DNA of 31,367 nucleotides from Gallionellaceae bacterium UBA6222 (GTDB lineage: Bacteria; Pseudomonadota; Gammaproteobacteria; Burkholderiales; Gallionellaceae), in NCBI GenBank assembly GCA_002421915.1, contig DISA01000018.1, positions 1 to 31,367 of the forward strand, given 5' to 3'. Positions 25,429-31,340 of the stretch are shown here, piece after piece. The notes under the pieces are model-generated. The model was not told the DNA's origin and did no database searches. It was given only the letters and a program-made list of their open reading frames with translations. A program made the translations under genes and the position numbers. How positions within the stretch are numbered: position 1 is the stretch's first letter; each line of letters begins with the position of its first letter.

Positions 25429-25491
25429 GCATAACGCAAAAGCAAGGGGCTGCGCGCTTTTGCGCAGTCCCGCTTGACTGCCGGGTTAGAC
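25429..25491 (-). other. attC site 2
   Basis: 63 bp. On the minus strand R'' is GTCTAAC (25491-25485) and R' is GTTATGC (25435-25429), with the inner stem CTGCGC...GCGCAG and a CAAAAGC loop shared with sites 3-6. It follows the membrane-protein gene immediately. Confidence 0.85.
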
Positions 25492-25497
25492 ATGCAT

Positions 25498-25986
25498 TTA
25501 CTCGCCAGCAGCCTGTTTAATACAATTTTCAAGACGCTGTCTCCGACTTTCCATAACTGACCTATCCGATCCACCATCATGGAAACGTCCCGGTGAAAAC
25601 AGCGGATATTTCTCTCCACTTTTGAGTTTGAGAATTATGTAATAGAAGTTGACAAAGTTGGATCTTTTTCCAATATAACCGATGCTGGTGTCGGTAATTT
25701 CACTGAAGCGGATCAATCTTTTCTTTATCCCAAACTTGTTTTTATCTTCCACAACAATGCGACGCATCCGGGGGTCGACGACAATGGTTTGTTTTCCACT
25801 CACCAGAAATGCGGAGATGCCGATGAGCAGCAGGAGTAGACCGCACAGAAATCCCGCCACATTGTTTGTCATGCTCGAGCCATCGAAGTGACGGAAACCA
25901 ATTACCAAGATTGTGCCAACCGCAATGCAAGCCAGTGAGAGCGCAGTCTGTTTACCGAGATTACTTTCAAATTTCCACGAATCCAT
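25498..25986 (-). CDS. Two-helix membrane protein, cassette gene
   Basis: A 162-residue hypothetical protein. Two membrane helices (TALSLACIAVGTILVIGF; VAGFLCGLLLLLIGISAFLV) are followed by a beta-rich cytoplasmic part (TIVVDPRMRRIVVEDKN; RFSEITDTSIGYIG) resembling small PH-like membrane proteins. The start at 25986 has AGAGGG 6 nt upstream, better than the earlier ATG at 26001. Its stop lies 6 bp before attC site 2. No function can be given. Confidence 0.7.
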   Translation of the reverse strand: MDSWKFESNLGKQTALSLACIAVGTILVIGFRHFDGSSMTNNVAGFLCGLLLLLIGISAFLVSGKQTIVVDPRMRRIVVEDKNKFGIKKRLIRFSEITDTSIGYIGKRSNFVNFYYIILKLKSGEKYPLFSPGRFHDGGSDRSVMESRRQRLENCIKQAAGE

Positions 25987-26020
25987 AGATAGCCCTCTCA
26001 TGGCAGCATAGATAGAATGC

Positions 26021-26081
26021 GTCTAACGAATGAAAGGGGCGCGCCGCTTTTGGCGCGTCCCGCTTGAACGTGAAGTTAGGC
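26021..26081 (-). other. attC site 3
   Basis: 61 bp. R'' GCCTAAC (26081-26075) and R' GTTAGAC (26027-26021) both fit the consensus. The stem GGCGCGCC/GGCGCG around CAAAAGC is present. The antitoxin gene reads completely through it and stops at the TAG inside R'. Confidence 0.9.
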
Positions 26082-26355
26082 TGGTCTGTGGCTCTACAAG
26101 ACGACCCGTGACATATTTGTGAAGGACGCTAGCCATTAACGTCTGATAAGGAATCGCTTCTTCTGCGGCCTTTGCTTGAATGTCATCAAGATCTCGGGAG
26201 GAGATACGAATATTGACCCGCTTGTCTTTAGCCAGAGATGCAGAAGCCATTGCCGCAAAGCGTGCGATTTCACTTTTGTTTTTTGGGGCGGGTTGCCATT
26301 CGCCTCTTTCAAATGAGGCCAAAATTTCTTCTTCAAGTATATTTTCTTTGTCCAT
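26023..26355 (-). CDS. BrnA-like antitoxin, orphaned, with attC-encoded tail
   Basis: A 110-residue ribbon-helix-helix type antitoxin (KDKRVNIRISSRDLDDIQAKA; YQTLMASVLHKYVTGRL). It is about 60% identical by eye to the intact antitoxin at 27354-27677. Its cognate toxin upstream is destroyed; only the 3' end remains. The last roughly 22 residues, from about SLTSRSSGTRQKRRAP on, are translated from attC site 3, and the stop codon TAG is part of the R' box. GGAG lies 7 nt before ATG 26355. Confidence 0.82.
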   Translation of the reverse strand: MDKENILEEEILASFERGEWQPAPKNKSEIARFAAMASASLAKDKRVNIRISSRDLDDIQAKAAEEAIPYQTLMASVLHKYVTGRLVEPQTSLTSRSSGTRQKRRAPFIR

Positions 26356-26356
26356 T

Positions 26357-26417
26357 TCAACGCTCCTCATCAAGATAGATACGAGTAGCTTTCCTACTCG
26401 GAATGATCGTTTTCAGG
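26357..26417 (-). pseudogene. 3' remnant of BrnT-like toxin
   Basis: It encodes FLKTIIPSRKATRIYLDEER and a stop, matching the C-terminus of the intact toxin (FLKTVIPSRKATRDYL). The rest has been replaced by the REP-associated transposase element. The stop lies next to the antitoxin start, as in the intact pair. Confidence 0.85.
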
Positions 26418-26447
26418 AAAACCGGGGACAGACCACGGTTTCCCCGC

Positions 26448-27161
26448 TCAAAAGAGTTCACCAGACTCCGGTTCAGCCAACTTGCGAGGCCGCCCTGATT
26501 GTCCCGGTGCTGCACGTCTGCCGATCGCCTTCGACACCTGCAACGCGAAGCGCTTATTGCCCAGCGCAAAATTGCCATTGGTTGCGCGGCGAATCTCATC
26601 CACCATGCCCGGCTCCAGTTCATGGCGGAACAACTCGCGATAGGCAACCTGCCGTATTACGGCATCATTGCCAAGCGCCTCATAGAGAGGGTGAGGCTGC
26701 ACCAGACCACCCGTCTCGCCCTGCGCGTTTACGCGATAGCTCGACCAGCGATATTCGGCAGGATGCGCCACCATAGCGGCGCGCACCGGGTTCAGCTCGA
26801 TGTAACGCTGGCAACCCAACAGATAGTCCTCCTCCTGCACCAGGCATGAACGAAAGCGCCCCTCCCACAACGTCCCGCTACGCCGGTAGGTGCGATTTAC
26901 ATACTGCACATAACGCTGCCCCAGCGATTTCATCAGCGTGCCACTGGCATCCGCGCGTTCCGGGGTGAGCAGCAGATGCACATGGTTGGTCATCAGCACA
27001 TAGGCATGGATACGGCAGCATGCCTTGTTGGCATACTCGGCCAGCCAATCGAGGTAGCGGTGATAATCCTCGTCGGCAAAGAAGCAAGGTTGGCGGTTGT
27101 TGCCCCGCTGGATGAGATGAACGGGGACGCCAGGCAAAGCGATGCGGGCGCGGCGCGGCAT
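26448..27161 (-). CDS. REP-associated tyrosine transposase (Y1/HUH, RAYT)
   Basis: A 237-residue single-strand DNA nuclease of the IS200/IS605-related family. The start MPRRARIALPGVPVHLIQRGNNR (split motif) is typical. The metal-binding HUH motif is NHVHLLLTP (about 59-67), and a candidate nucleophile is the Tyr in RYVQYVNR. The C-terminus is basic. It appears full length and intact. Confidence 0.92.
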   Translation of the reverse strand: MPRRARIALPGVPVHLIQRGNNRQPCFFADEDYHRYLDWLAEYANKACCRIHAYVLMTNHVHLLLTPERADASGTLMKSLGQRYVQYVNRTYRRSGTLWEGRFRSCLVQEEDYLLGCQRYIELNPVRAAMVAHPAEYRWSSYRVNAQGETGGLVQPHPLYEALGNDAVIRQVAYRELFRHELEPGMVDEIRRATNGNFALGNKRFALQVSKAIGRRAAPGQSGRPRKLAEPESGELF

Positions 27162-27197
27162 AACGGTCTCCGGCGAATTGGAAGCCGGGTCAGTCTA

Positions 27198-27282
27198 GCA
27201 AAGATTCAGAAAATCGTGGTCTGTCCCCTATTATGTCCAAGCAAAGATTCAGAAAATCGTGGTCTGTCCCCTATTATGTCCC
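27198..27282. repeat. 43-bp tandem duplication with REP half-sites
   Basis: The segment beginning GCAAAGATTCAG and ending at CTATTATGTCC occurs at 27198 and again at 27241 (period 43 bp). The inner AAATCGTGGTCTGTCCCC is an inverted version of the repeat on the other side of the transposase gene. Confidence 0.85.
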
Positions 27283-27300
27283 CTATTACCACCCTATTAC

Positions 27301-27350
27301 TAAATAGAAAATCAAAACCGCTTGAGAATTTGGGGAAGCCCTTGTAGTTT
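27301..27350. mobile_element. IS1111-type remnant 1 (terminal 50 bp only)
   Basis: The segment AATAGAAAATC...GGGGAAGCCCTTGTAG matches the ends of remnants 2 and 3 (28485-28531; 30084-30130). Everything else of this copy is gone, apparently lost when the RAYT element moved in. It sits inside attC site 4. Confidence 0.8.
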
Positions 27351-27403
27351 GAGTTAAGGGGCGCGCCGCTTTTGGCGCGTCCCGCTTGAACGAGAGGTTA
27401 GAC
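27351..27403 (-). other. attC site 4 (interrupted)
   Basis: R'' GTCTAAC (27403-27397) and the GGCGCGCC/CAAAAGC stem are intact. The R' side is replaced by the IS1111-type remnant. It can be read as nearly the same sequence as site 3. Confidence 0.8.
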
Positions 27404-27677
27404 CTAGCGCGGGCTCTACAAGACGCCCTGACACAAACTTGTGAAGCACGCTGGCTATTAGGGTTTGGTATGGCATACCTTCTTCAAGTGCGCGAGCCTG
27501 AATATCCATCAAGTCAGGCGTGGAAAGGCGGATGTTGATCCGCTTTTCCTTGAGGAAGGTAGCGGTGGCAGCAGCTTTGAATTTTGCCAATTCGGCTTTT
27601 GAAGGTGAGGTGGACTTGAGATCGCCCTTTTCATAGGCGGCTAAAATATCTTCCTCAAACGCGTCAAGTTTTTTCAT
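27354..27677 (-). CDS. BrnA-like antitoxin with attC-encoded tail
   Basis: A 107-residue ribbon-helix-helix-type antitoxin (KEKRINIRLSTPDLMDIQARA; YQTLIASVLHKFVSGRL). It overlaps the toxin gene by 14 nt, typical of coupled toxin-antitoxin pairs. GAGGAG precedes the ATG. The final residues LTSRSSGTRQKRRAP are translated from attC site 4 and match the tail of the antitoxin at 26023, stopping at TAA just before the IS remnant. Confidence 0.85.
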   Translation of the reverse strand: MKKLDAFEEDILAAYEKGDLKSTSPSKAELAKFKAAATATFLKEKRINIRLSTPDLMDIQARALEEGMPYQTLIASVLHKFVSGRLVEPALGLTSRSSGTRQKRRAP

Positions 27678-27957
27678 TTGGGTTGCTCCTCAGCAAGTAG
27701 TCTCTGGTGGCCTTTCTGCTCGGAATTACCGTCTTCAAGAAATAATACTCTGGCTCTTCAACGTATGGCACCAAGTAAACGTAGCTATCAAATGCCACGA
27801 CAAGAACAGATTGGTTTGGATATTTCCCCGTGTTTGGGTGGCGCAATTCATCCAGTAAACCATCCGCCTCGATAGCAAGGGCTATAACCTCAAACGAAAT
27901 GCCGCGCTCAATCTTAAGAGCCTCGTTTTTGTCGTGGTTCCAGCGAAATGGTTTCAT
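27664..27957 (-). CDS. BrnT-like toxin
   Basis: A 97-residue protein with BrnT-type layout: an N-terminal FRWNHDKNEALKIERGISFE, a central SVLVVAFDSYVYLVPYVEE strand region and C-terminal VIPSRKATRDYL. BrnT toxins are RelE-fold ribonucleases neutralised by BrnA, encoded directly downstream, as here. It is the first gene of its cassette. A strong promoter places the transcript start at about the first base of the ATG. Confidence 0.8.
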   Translation of the reverse strand: MKPFRWNHDKNEALKIERGISFEVIALAIEADGLLDELRHPNTGKYPNQSVLVVAFDSYVYLVPYVEEPEYYFLKTVIPSRKATRDYLLRSNPNEKT

Positions 27958-27963
27958 ATTTTA

Positions 27964-27992
27964 ATTCTAGCTTGGCGTGTGCCTATTGTCAC
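27964..27992 (-). promoter_or_regulatory. Sigma-70 promoter of the BrnTA cassette
   Basis: On the minus strand GTGACA (27992-27987), a 17-bp spacer, and TAGAAT (27969-27964). Both boxes match consensus at 5 of 6 positions. The predicted start falls at or within 1-2 nt of the toxin ATG (27957), so the mRNA would be leaderless. A cassette with its own promoter would be expressed regardless of distance from the integron promoter. Confidence 0.65.
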
Positions 27993-28014
27993 CTTTTTTG
28001 TGGGAAGGTCTAAC

Positions 28015-28531
28015 GATTCAGCCGCTGGGCCAGAGCACTACAGGAACGACGCGGCTACTGGCGCACCGTGATCGCCATCGCGGCGAAGCCTGTCCTGAGC
28101 CTGTCGAAGGGAATGCGCGGCTGGCGTGGGCGGTGTTGAAGTACGGCGAGGATTTCAAAATGGAGGCGGGCAAAGTCTGAAAACCAAAACCGTCTGCCAG
28201 AAAGAGAATGTTTGAAAGGATCAATACGCCGCAGGGAAGCGGCAAAGAATCACCGATGCACTGCAGCGTTGATGTGAAGCGGGTTGGACCCGCGCCGGGA
28301 GAGCCTGATTAATTTACTGGGGAGCAGTAGAACCCGACTAACGATTGAGGCCCCGGCGCGCGTCTTTCATCAGGGTCCGGGCCACAGGCTCAACATGACC
28401 GTTTGTAGTTTAGCAGTCCTTCACCTTCTTACACGATGCAAGCAGCGCGAGATGAAACGAAACGGAGAGTGGCAATGAAATAGAAAATCAAAACCGCTTG
28501 AGAATTTGGGGAAGCCCTTGTAGTTAAGTTG
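28015..28531 (+). mobile_element. IS1111-type remnant 2 (5' part deleted)
   Basis: It shares most of its length with remnant 3 (29675-30131): transposase C-terminus, a 300-bp noncoding tail with a conserved GGCCCCGGCGCGCGTC segment, and the terminal GGGGAAGCCCTTGTAG. The first half of the IS is missing. Confidence 0.82.
28022..28180 (+). pseudogene. IS110/IS1111 transposase C-terminal fragment
   Basis: Frame pieces RWARALQERRGYWRTVIAIAAK and ARLAWAVLKYGEDFK are the C-terminus of an IS110-family transposase. They are put out of frame by a 23-bp insertion (28094-28116) of the dispersed CCTGTCCTGAGCCTGTCGAAGG-type repeat. Confidence 0.8.
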
Positions 28532-28904
28532 AGCGGCGCGCAGCTTTTGGCGCGTCCGCTCGAACGATGGGTTGGGCTGCGGCACGTCGTTTTATTGGCT
28601 GTGGAATAAATTCAATCTTTAGCGTACAGCCAACAGCATCAGCATATCTTTTGAGTGATGCCATGGACGGTGCATGCTTGCCAGCACCTTCAAGCCGTGA
28701 AACAGCGCTCTTGGTAGTGCCCATGCGATCAGCGACAGCTTCTTGAGTAAGCCCAGCGCGTGTGCGCGCGGACAGCATTTCAAGCGCGAGTGCATACTCG
28801 GTTTCAAGGGCATCATAGGCTTCGCGAAAGCCACGGCGTTTCGATGCCTTTTCAAGAAAAGCTTTTTGATTGTGCAGCACAGGGTCGTATTTAAGATCAG
28901 TCAT
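28524..28904 (-). CDS. HigA-like antitoxin (XRE helix-turn-helix) with attC-encoded tail
   Basis: A 126-residue antitoxin. The XRE domain (about 52-100) contains RAGLTQEAVADRMGTTKSAVSRLE, followed by LKRYADAVGCTLKIEFIP. The natural end is probably near IKRR; the final AAAQPIVRADAPKAARRST is translated from attC site 5. It overlaps the toxin gene by 8 nt and has AAGGAG 8 nt before the ATG. Confidence 0.88.
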   Translation of the reverse strand: MTDLKYDPVLHNQKAFLEKASKRRGFREAYDALETEYALALEMLSARTRAGLTQEAVADRMGTTKSAVSRLEGAGKHAPSMASLKRYADAVGCTLKIEFIPQPIKRRAAAQPIVRADAPKAARRST

Positions 28905-29223
28905 TTTGTATCTCCTTCATTCGCTTGCGCGCAAGTTTGGTTTCCTGCACGGGTGTTTCCTGCGATTTTTTAATGAACGCATGCAGTATCACCACGCGCT
29001 GCCCGACAAGAAAACAGTAGAACGCTCTTCCAATGCCTGATTTGCCGCGCGGGCGTAATTCAAACAACCCGCCACCAAACGCGCGTGAGTGGGGCAAACG
29101 CAAGTTCGGGCCATGCTCGATAAGAAGTTCGACAATTCTTGCGTAGTCAGCGACAACATCCACAGGCCAAGCCTCGACAGTGGCTTGTACTTTTGCATGA
29201 AAGTATTCGATGGAATAAGTCAT
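28897..29223 (-). CDS. HigB-like toxin (RelE/ParE superfamily, Gp49-like)
   Basis: A 108-residue putative mRNA interferase. Segments: LRLPHSRAFGGGLFELRPRGKSGIGRAFYCF, VVILHAFIKKSQETP and ETKLARKRM are typical of HigB/Gp49-type toxins, including the basic residues of the RNA-binding face. The toxin is upstream of the antitoxin, as in higBA. The promoter region holds an operator-like palindrome. Confidence 0.88.
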   Translation of the reverse strand: MTYSIEYFHAKVQATVEAWPVDVVADYARIVELLIEHGPNLRLPHSRAFGGGLFELRPRGKSGIGRAFYCFLVGQRVVILHAFIKKSQETPVQETKLARKRMKEIQND

Positions 29224-29230
29224 GTTTGTA

Positions 29231-29258
29231 GGTTAGCAAATATGCTAACCAGAGTCAA
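29231..29258 (-). promoter_or_regulatory. HigBA promoter with palindromic operator
   Basis: The perfect inverted repeat GGTTAGCA-N4-TGCTAACC (29231-29250) lies 8 bp upstream of the toxin ATG. On the minus strand TTGACT (29258-29253) is a good -35, with TAACCT 17 bp on as a poor -10 within the palindrome. Binding of the antitoxin here would block the promoter, as in autoregulated TA modules. Confidence 0.65.
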
Positions 29259-29291
29259 TGCGGTAGGAGGCTCAGATTTTAGATGCCCAAC

Positions 29292-30131
29292 GAAATGAAA
29301 GGGACTTCCCCGTCCCGAGGTAGCGGAGAAGTATCCGCAAACGGCAACAAGTGCCATGATGGAATTTCTGACATTTCATCAACACCACGAAAGGGGAAGT
29401 CCATGAACATTATCACCGTAGGAATCGATCTCGCCAAGAACGTATTTGCCGTGCACGGCGTAGATGATAACGGCAAGCCCGCCCTGGTCAAACCCAAAGT
29501 ATCGCGCGCGGACCTGCTGCCGCTGATCGCCAACTTATCGCCGTGTCTGATCGGCATGGAAGCCTGTTCCGGTGCGCATCACTGGGCGCGGCTGTTCCGG
29601 CAACACGGCCACACCGTCAAACTCATGGCCCCCAAGTTCGTCGCCCCCTATCGCATGACCGGCAAGCGCGGCAAGAACGACGCGGCTACTGGCGCGCAGT
29701 GATCGCCATCGCGGCGAAGAACGCGCGGTTGGCGTGGGCAGTGCTGAGGTACGGCGAAGATTTCAAACTGGAGCCGGGCAAAGTGTAAAAACCAAAACCG
29801 TCTGCCAGAAAGAATGTTTGAAAGGATCAATACGCCGCAGGGAAGCGGCGAAGAATCACCGATGCACTGCAGCGTTGATGTGAAGCGGGTTGGACCCGCG
29901 CCGGGAGAGCCTGGTTAGCTTTATGGGGAGCAGTAGAACCCGACTAACGATTGAGGCCCCGGCGCGCGTCTTTCATCAGGGTCCGGGCGAATGCCCAACA
30001 TGACCGGTTGTAGTTTAGCAGTCCTTCACCTTCTCACTCGATGCACGCAGCGCGATATGAAACGAAACGGAGAATGGCAATGAAATAGAAAATCAGAACC
30101 GGTTGAAAATTTGGGGAAGCCCTTGTAGTAA
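29292..30131 (+). mobile_element. IS1111-type element 3, internally deleted
   Basis: About 840 bp with both ends present: subterminal inverted repeats AAGGGACTTCCCC (about 29299-29311) and GGGGAAGCCCTT (30113-30124). It is inserted in an attC in the opposite orientation to the cassette genes, matching the IS1111-attC group. The transposase is missing its middle. Confidence 0.82.
29403..29788 (+). pseudogene. IS110/IS1111 transposase, internally deleted and frameshifted
   Basis: The N-terminus is intact (MNIITVGIDLAKNVFAVHG with the first catalytic Asp of the DEDD domain; LIGMEACSGAHHWAR with Glu) up to GKRGKNDAA. It then joins directly to the C-terminal YW...VIAIAAKNARLAWAVL region in another frame, so the ORF stops at 29702. 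About half of the normal 330-350 residues is lost, including the serine domain. Confidence 0.88.
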
Positions 30132-30185
30132 GTTGAGGGGCGCCGCGCTTTTGCGGCGTCCCGCTCGAACGTAATGTTATGTGTT

Positions 30186-30686
30186 TTATTTGACTTCCGT
30201 AGCGATGCCATATTTTTCTGCGATATTTTTGTAAATAAATTTTGCGTTGTAGGTGAATGTTGTTTCCGGCTTTTCCTTGAAACACACAATGGTATTTGAC
30301 GAGCTTGGCTTTGAGATATGGTAAGTCTGTCCACCTGTTGTGGTGGTCGTTGCATTGCCGTATACGTAATTACCAGAGCCATAAGCACTGCCTGTTGTAT
30401 TTGATGTTGTTGGCGTTGTATATGAGCTATGTGTTGTATCGCTATTTGCGTCAATTATTGCAAAGTATTGGAAACCATTTTTTAAAGTTAATTCAGCACT
30501 GCGTAACAATGTGAAATCGGCTGTTCTTTCACGCCCGGTATAACCGTTGCCACGAAACGTTACCCGAAAAACATTTTCGTCCAGTTGTGTTTCCGAGTAC
30601 CCACCGCTAAAGCCAGATTCTTGATATGAAGTTGCGCAACCTTGCAAAAAGAGTGCGACAACTGCGAAGACGAATAAATTCCTCAT
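30186..30686 (-). CDS. CC0125/CC1285-type lipoprotein, cassette gene
   Basis: A 166-residue lipoprotein with a signal peptide and lipobox LQGC. The mature part starts ATSYQESGFSGGYSETQLDEN and contains RVTFRGNGYTGRERTADFTLLRSAELTL, the pattern of the CC0125/CC1285 lipoprotein family; function is unknown. The central part is rich in Ser, Thr and Gly. The start at 30686 has AAGGAG and the signal peptide; the longer frame to 30719 is rejected because it starts inside attC site 7. Lower GC than the chromosomal part. Confidence 0.85.
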   Translation of the reverse strand: MRNLFVFAVVALFLQGCATSYQESGFSGGYSETQLDENVFRVTFRGNGYTGRERTADFTLLRSAELTLKNGFQYFAIIDANSDTTHSSYTTPTTSNTTGSAYGSGNYVYGNATTTTTGGQTYHISKPSSSNTIVCFKEKPETTFTYNAKFIYKNIAEKYGIATEVK

Positions 30687-30701
30687 AATTTCTCCTTTGA
30701 C

Positions 30702-30770
30702 ATATAACGTGTAGGTCACCGGCGCTGCGCGGCTTTATCGCGCAGCGTCCAGTGGACCGCAGGGTTATGT
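30702..30770 (-). other. attC site 7
   Basis: 69 bp. R'' ACATAAC (30770-30764) and R' GTTATAT (30708-30702), with the inner stem CGCTGCGCG...CGCGCAGCG. Its interior differs from the shared type of sites 2-6, suggesting a cassette of different origin. Confidence 0.82.
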
Positions 30771-30771
30771 T

Positions 30772-31296
30772 TCACTGGTGTTCCTTGAGCCGCCGAAGCA
30801 ACTCAGCTCGTTCCGTCGGCGAAAGACGTTCCACCAGTGCGGCGATTTCCCGGCTTCGTATTTCAGCTTGCTTTTCCTCCACCGAGTACTTCGTTTCATC
30901 AAGCCTTCGTAGCACGAGATTCGGGGCTTCCCGCACTTTCAATCCGATTGTGCCGGAGCTAAGGTTGAATACATATTCGTGATCGGTTTTCGGTAGATCG
31001 TCCTTACGATTGAGCAAAGGACGAAATGGCCCCGAAAAGATATCGATTGCTGCCTTAGATCGCTTGGCGATGATGAGTGTGGTGTCAGCAGGGCTAGCCT
31101 CTTCGGCGGCAAAGATCTTTCGTGGTATGCCGTGCCAGTCTTCATAGCCGCCCAGTACGATGTATCTGCCACCGTGCTCGTCTCGAAGATACTTCCGGTA
31201 GGAGCCAATTGCCTTCAGTGAAATACCAAAGTGCTGCTCGATAACGGCAATTACTCTCCGGCGGTCGTCTTCATCGAACTTCTTCTTGGCTGGCAT
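30772..31296 (-). CDS. Hypothetical protein, cassette gene
   Basis: A 174-residue soluble charged protein with no recognised family. The N-terminal half (RRRVIAVIEQHFGISL; YIVLGGYEDWHGIPRKIF) is mixed alpha/beta. The C-terminus is a helical, coiled-coil-like stretch rich in Glu and Arg (VEEKQAEIRSREIAALVERL). AGAGGA precedes the ATG. The stop codon lies 1 bp from the R'' box of attC site 7. Confidence 0.75.
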   Translation of the reverse strand: MPAKKKFDEDDRRRVIAVIEQHFGISLKAIGSYRKYLRDEHGGRYIVLGGYEDWHGIPRKIFAAEEASPADTTLIIAKRSKAAIDIFSGPFRPLLNRKDDLPKTDHEYVFNLSSGTIGLKVREAPNLVLRRLDETKYSVEEKQAEIRSREIAALVERLSPTERAELLRRLKEHQ

Positions 31297-31340
31297 ATTG
31301 CGTTCCTCTCATTCGATTACGGAAGCCGACGAACTGTGAA

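Larger units (their letters stand above)
26416..27282 (-). mobile_element. REP-bounded RAYT element
   Basis: A REP-associated tyrosine transposase gene flanked by related sequences: GGAAAACCGGGGACAG(ACCACGG) on the left at 26416, and two tandem copies containing AAATCGTGGTCTGTCCCC in inverse orientation on the right (27198-27282). It interrupts a toxin-antitoxin cassette and abuts an IS1111-type remnant. Confidence 0.75.
28008..28577 (-). other. attC site 5, split by an IS1111-type remnant
   Basis: On the minus strand R'' is GCCCAAC (28577-28571), followed by the stem and CAAAAGC loop down to about 28532. The R' box GTTAGAC lies 0.5 kb away (28014-28008), the intervening DNA being the IS remnant. 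Removing the IS would give a normal attC. Confidence 0.82.
29285..30182 (-). other. attC site 6, split by an IS1111-type element
   Basis: On the minus strand R'' is ACATAAC (30182-30176) and the stem/loop runs to about 30134. R' GTTGGGC (29291-29285) lies beyond the IS. The IS therefore lies inside the attC, between the inner stem and R'. Confidence 0.82.
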
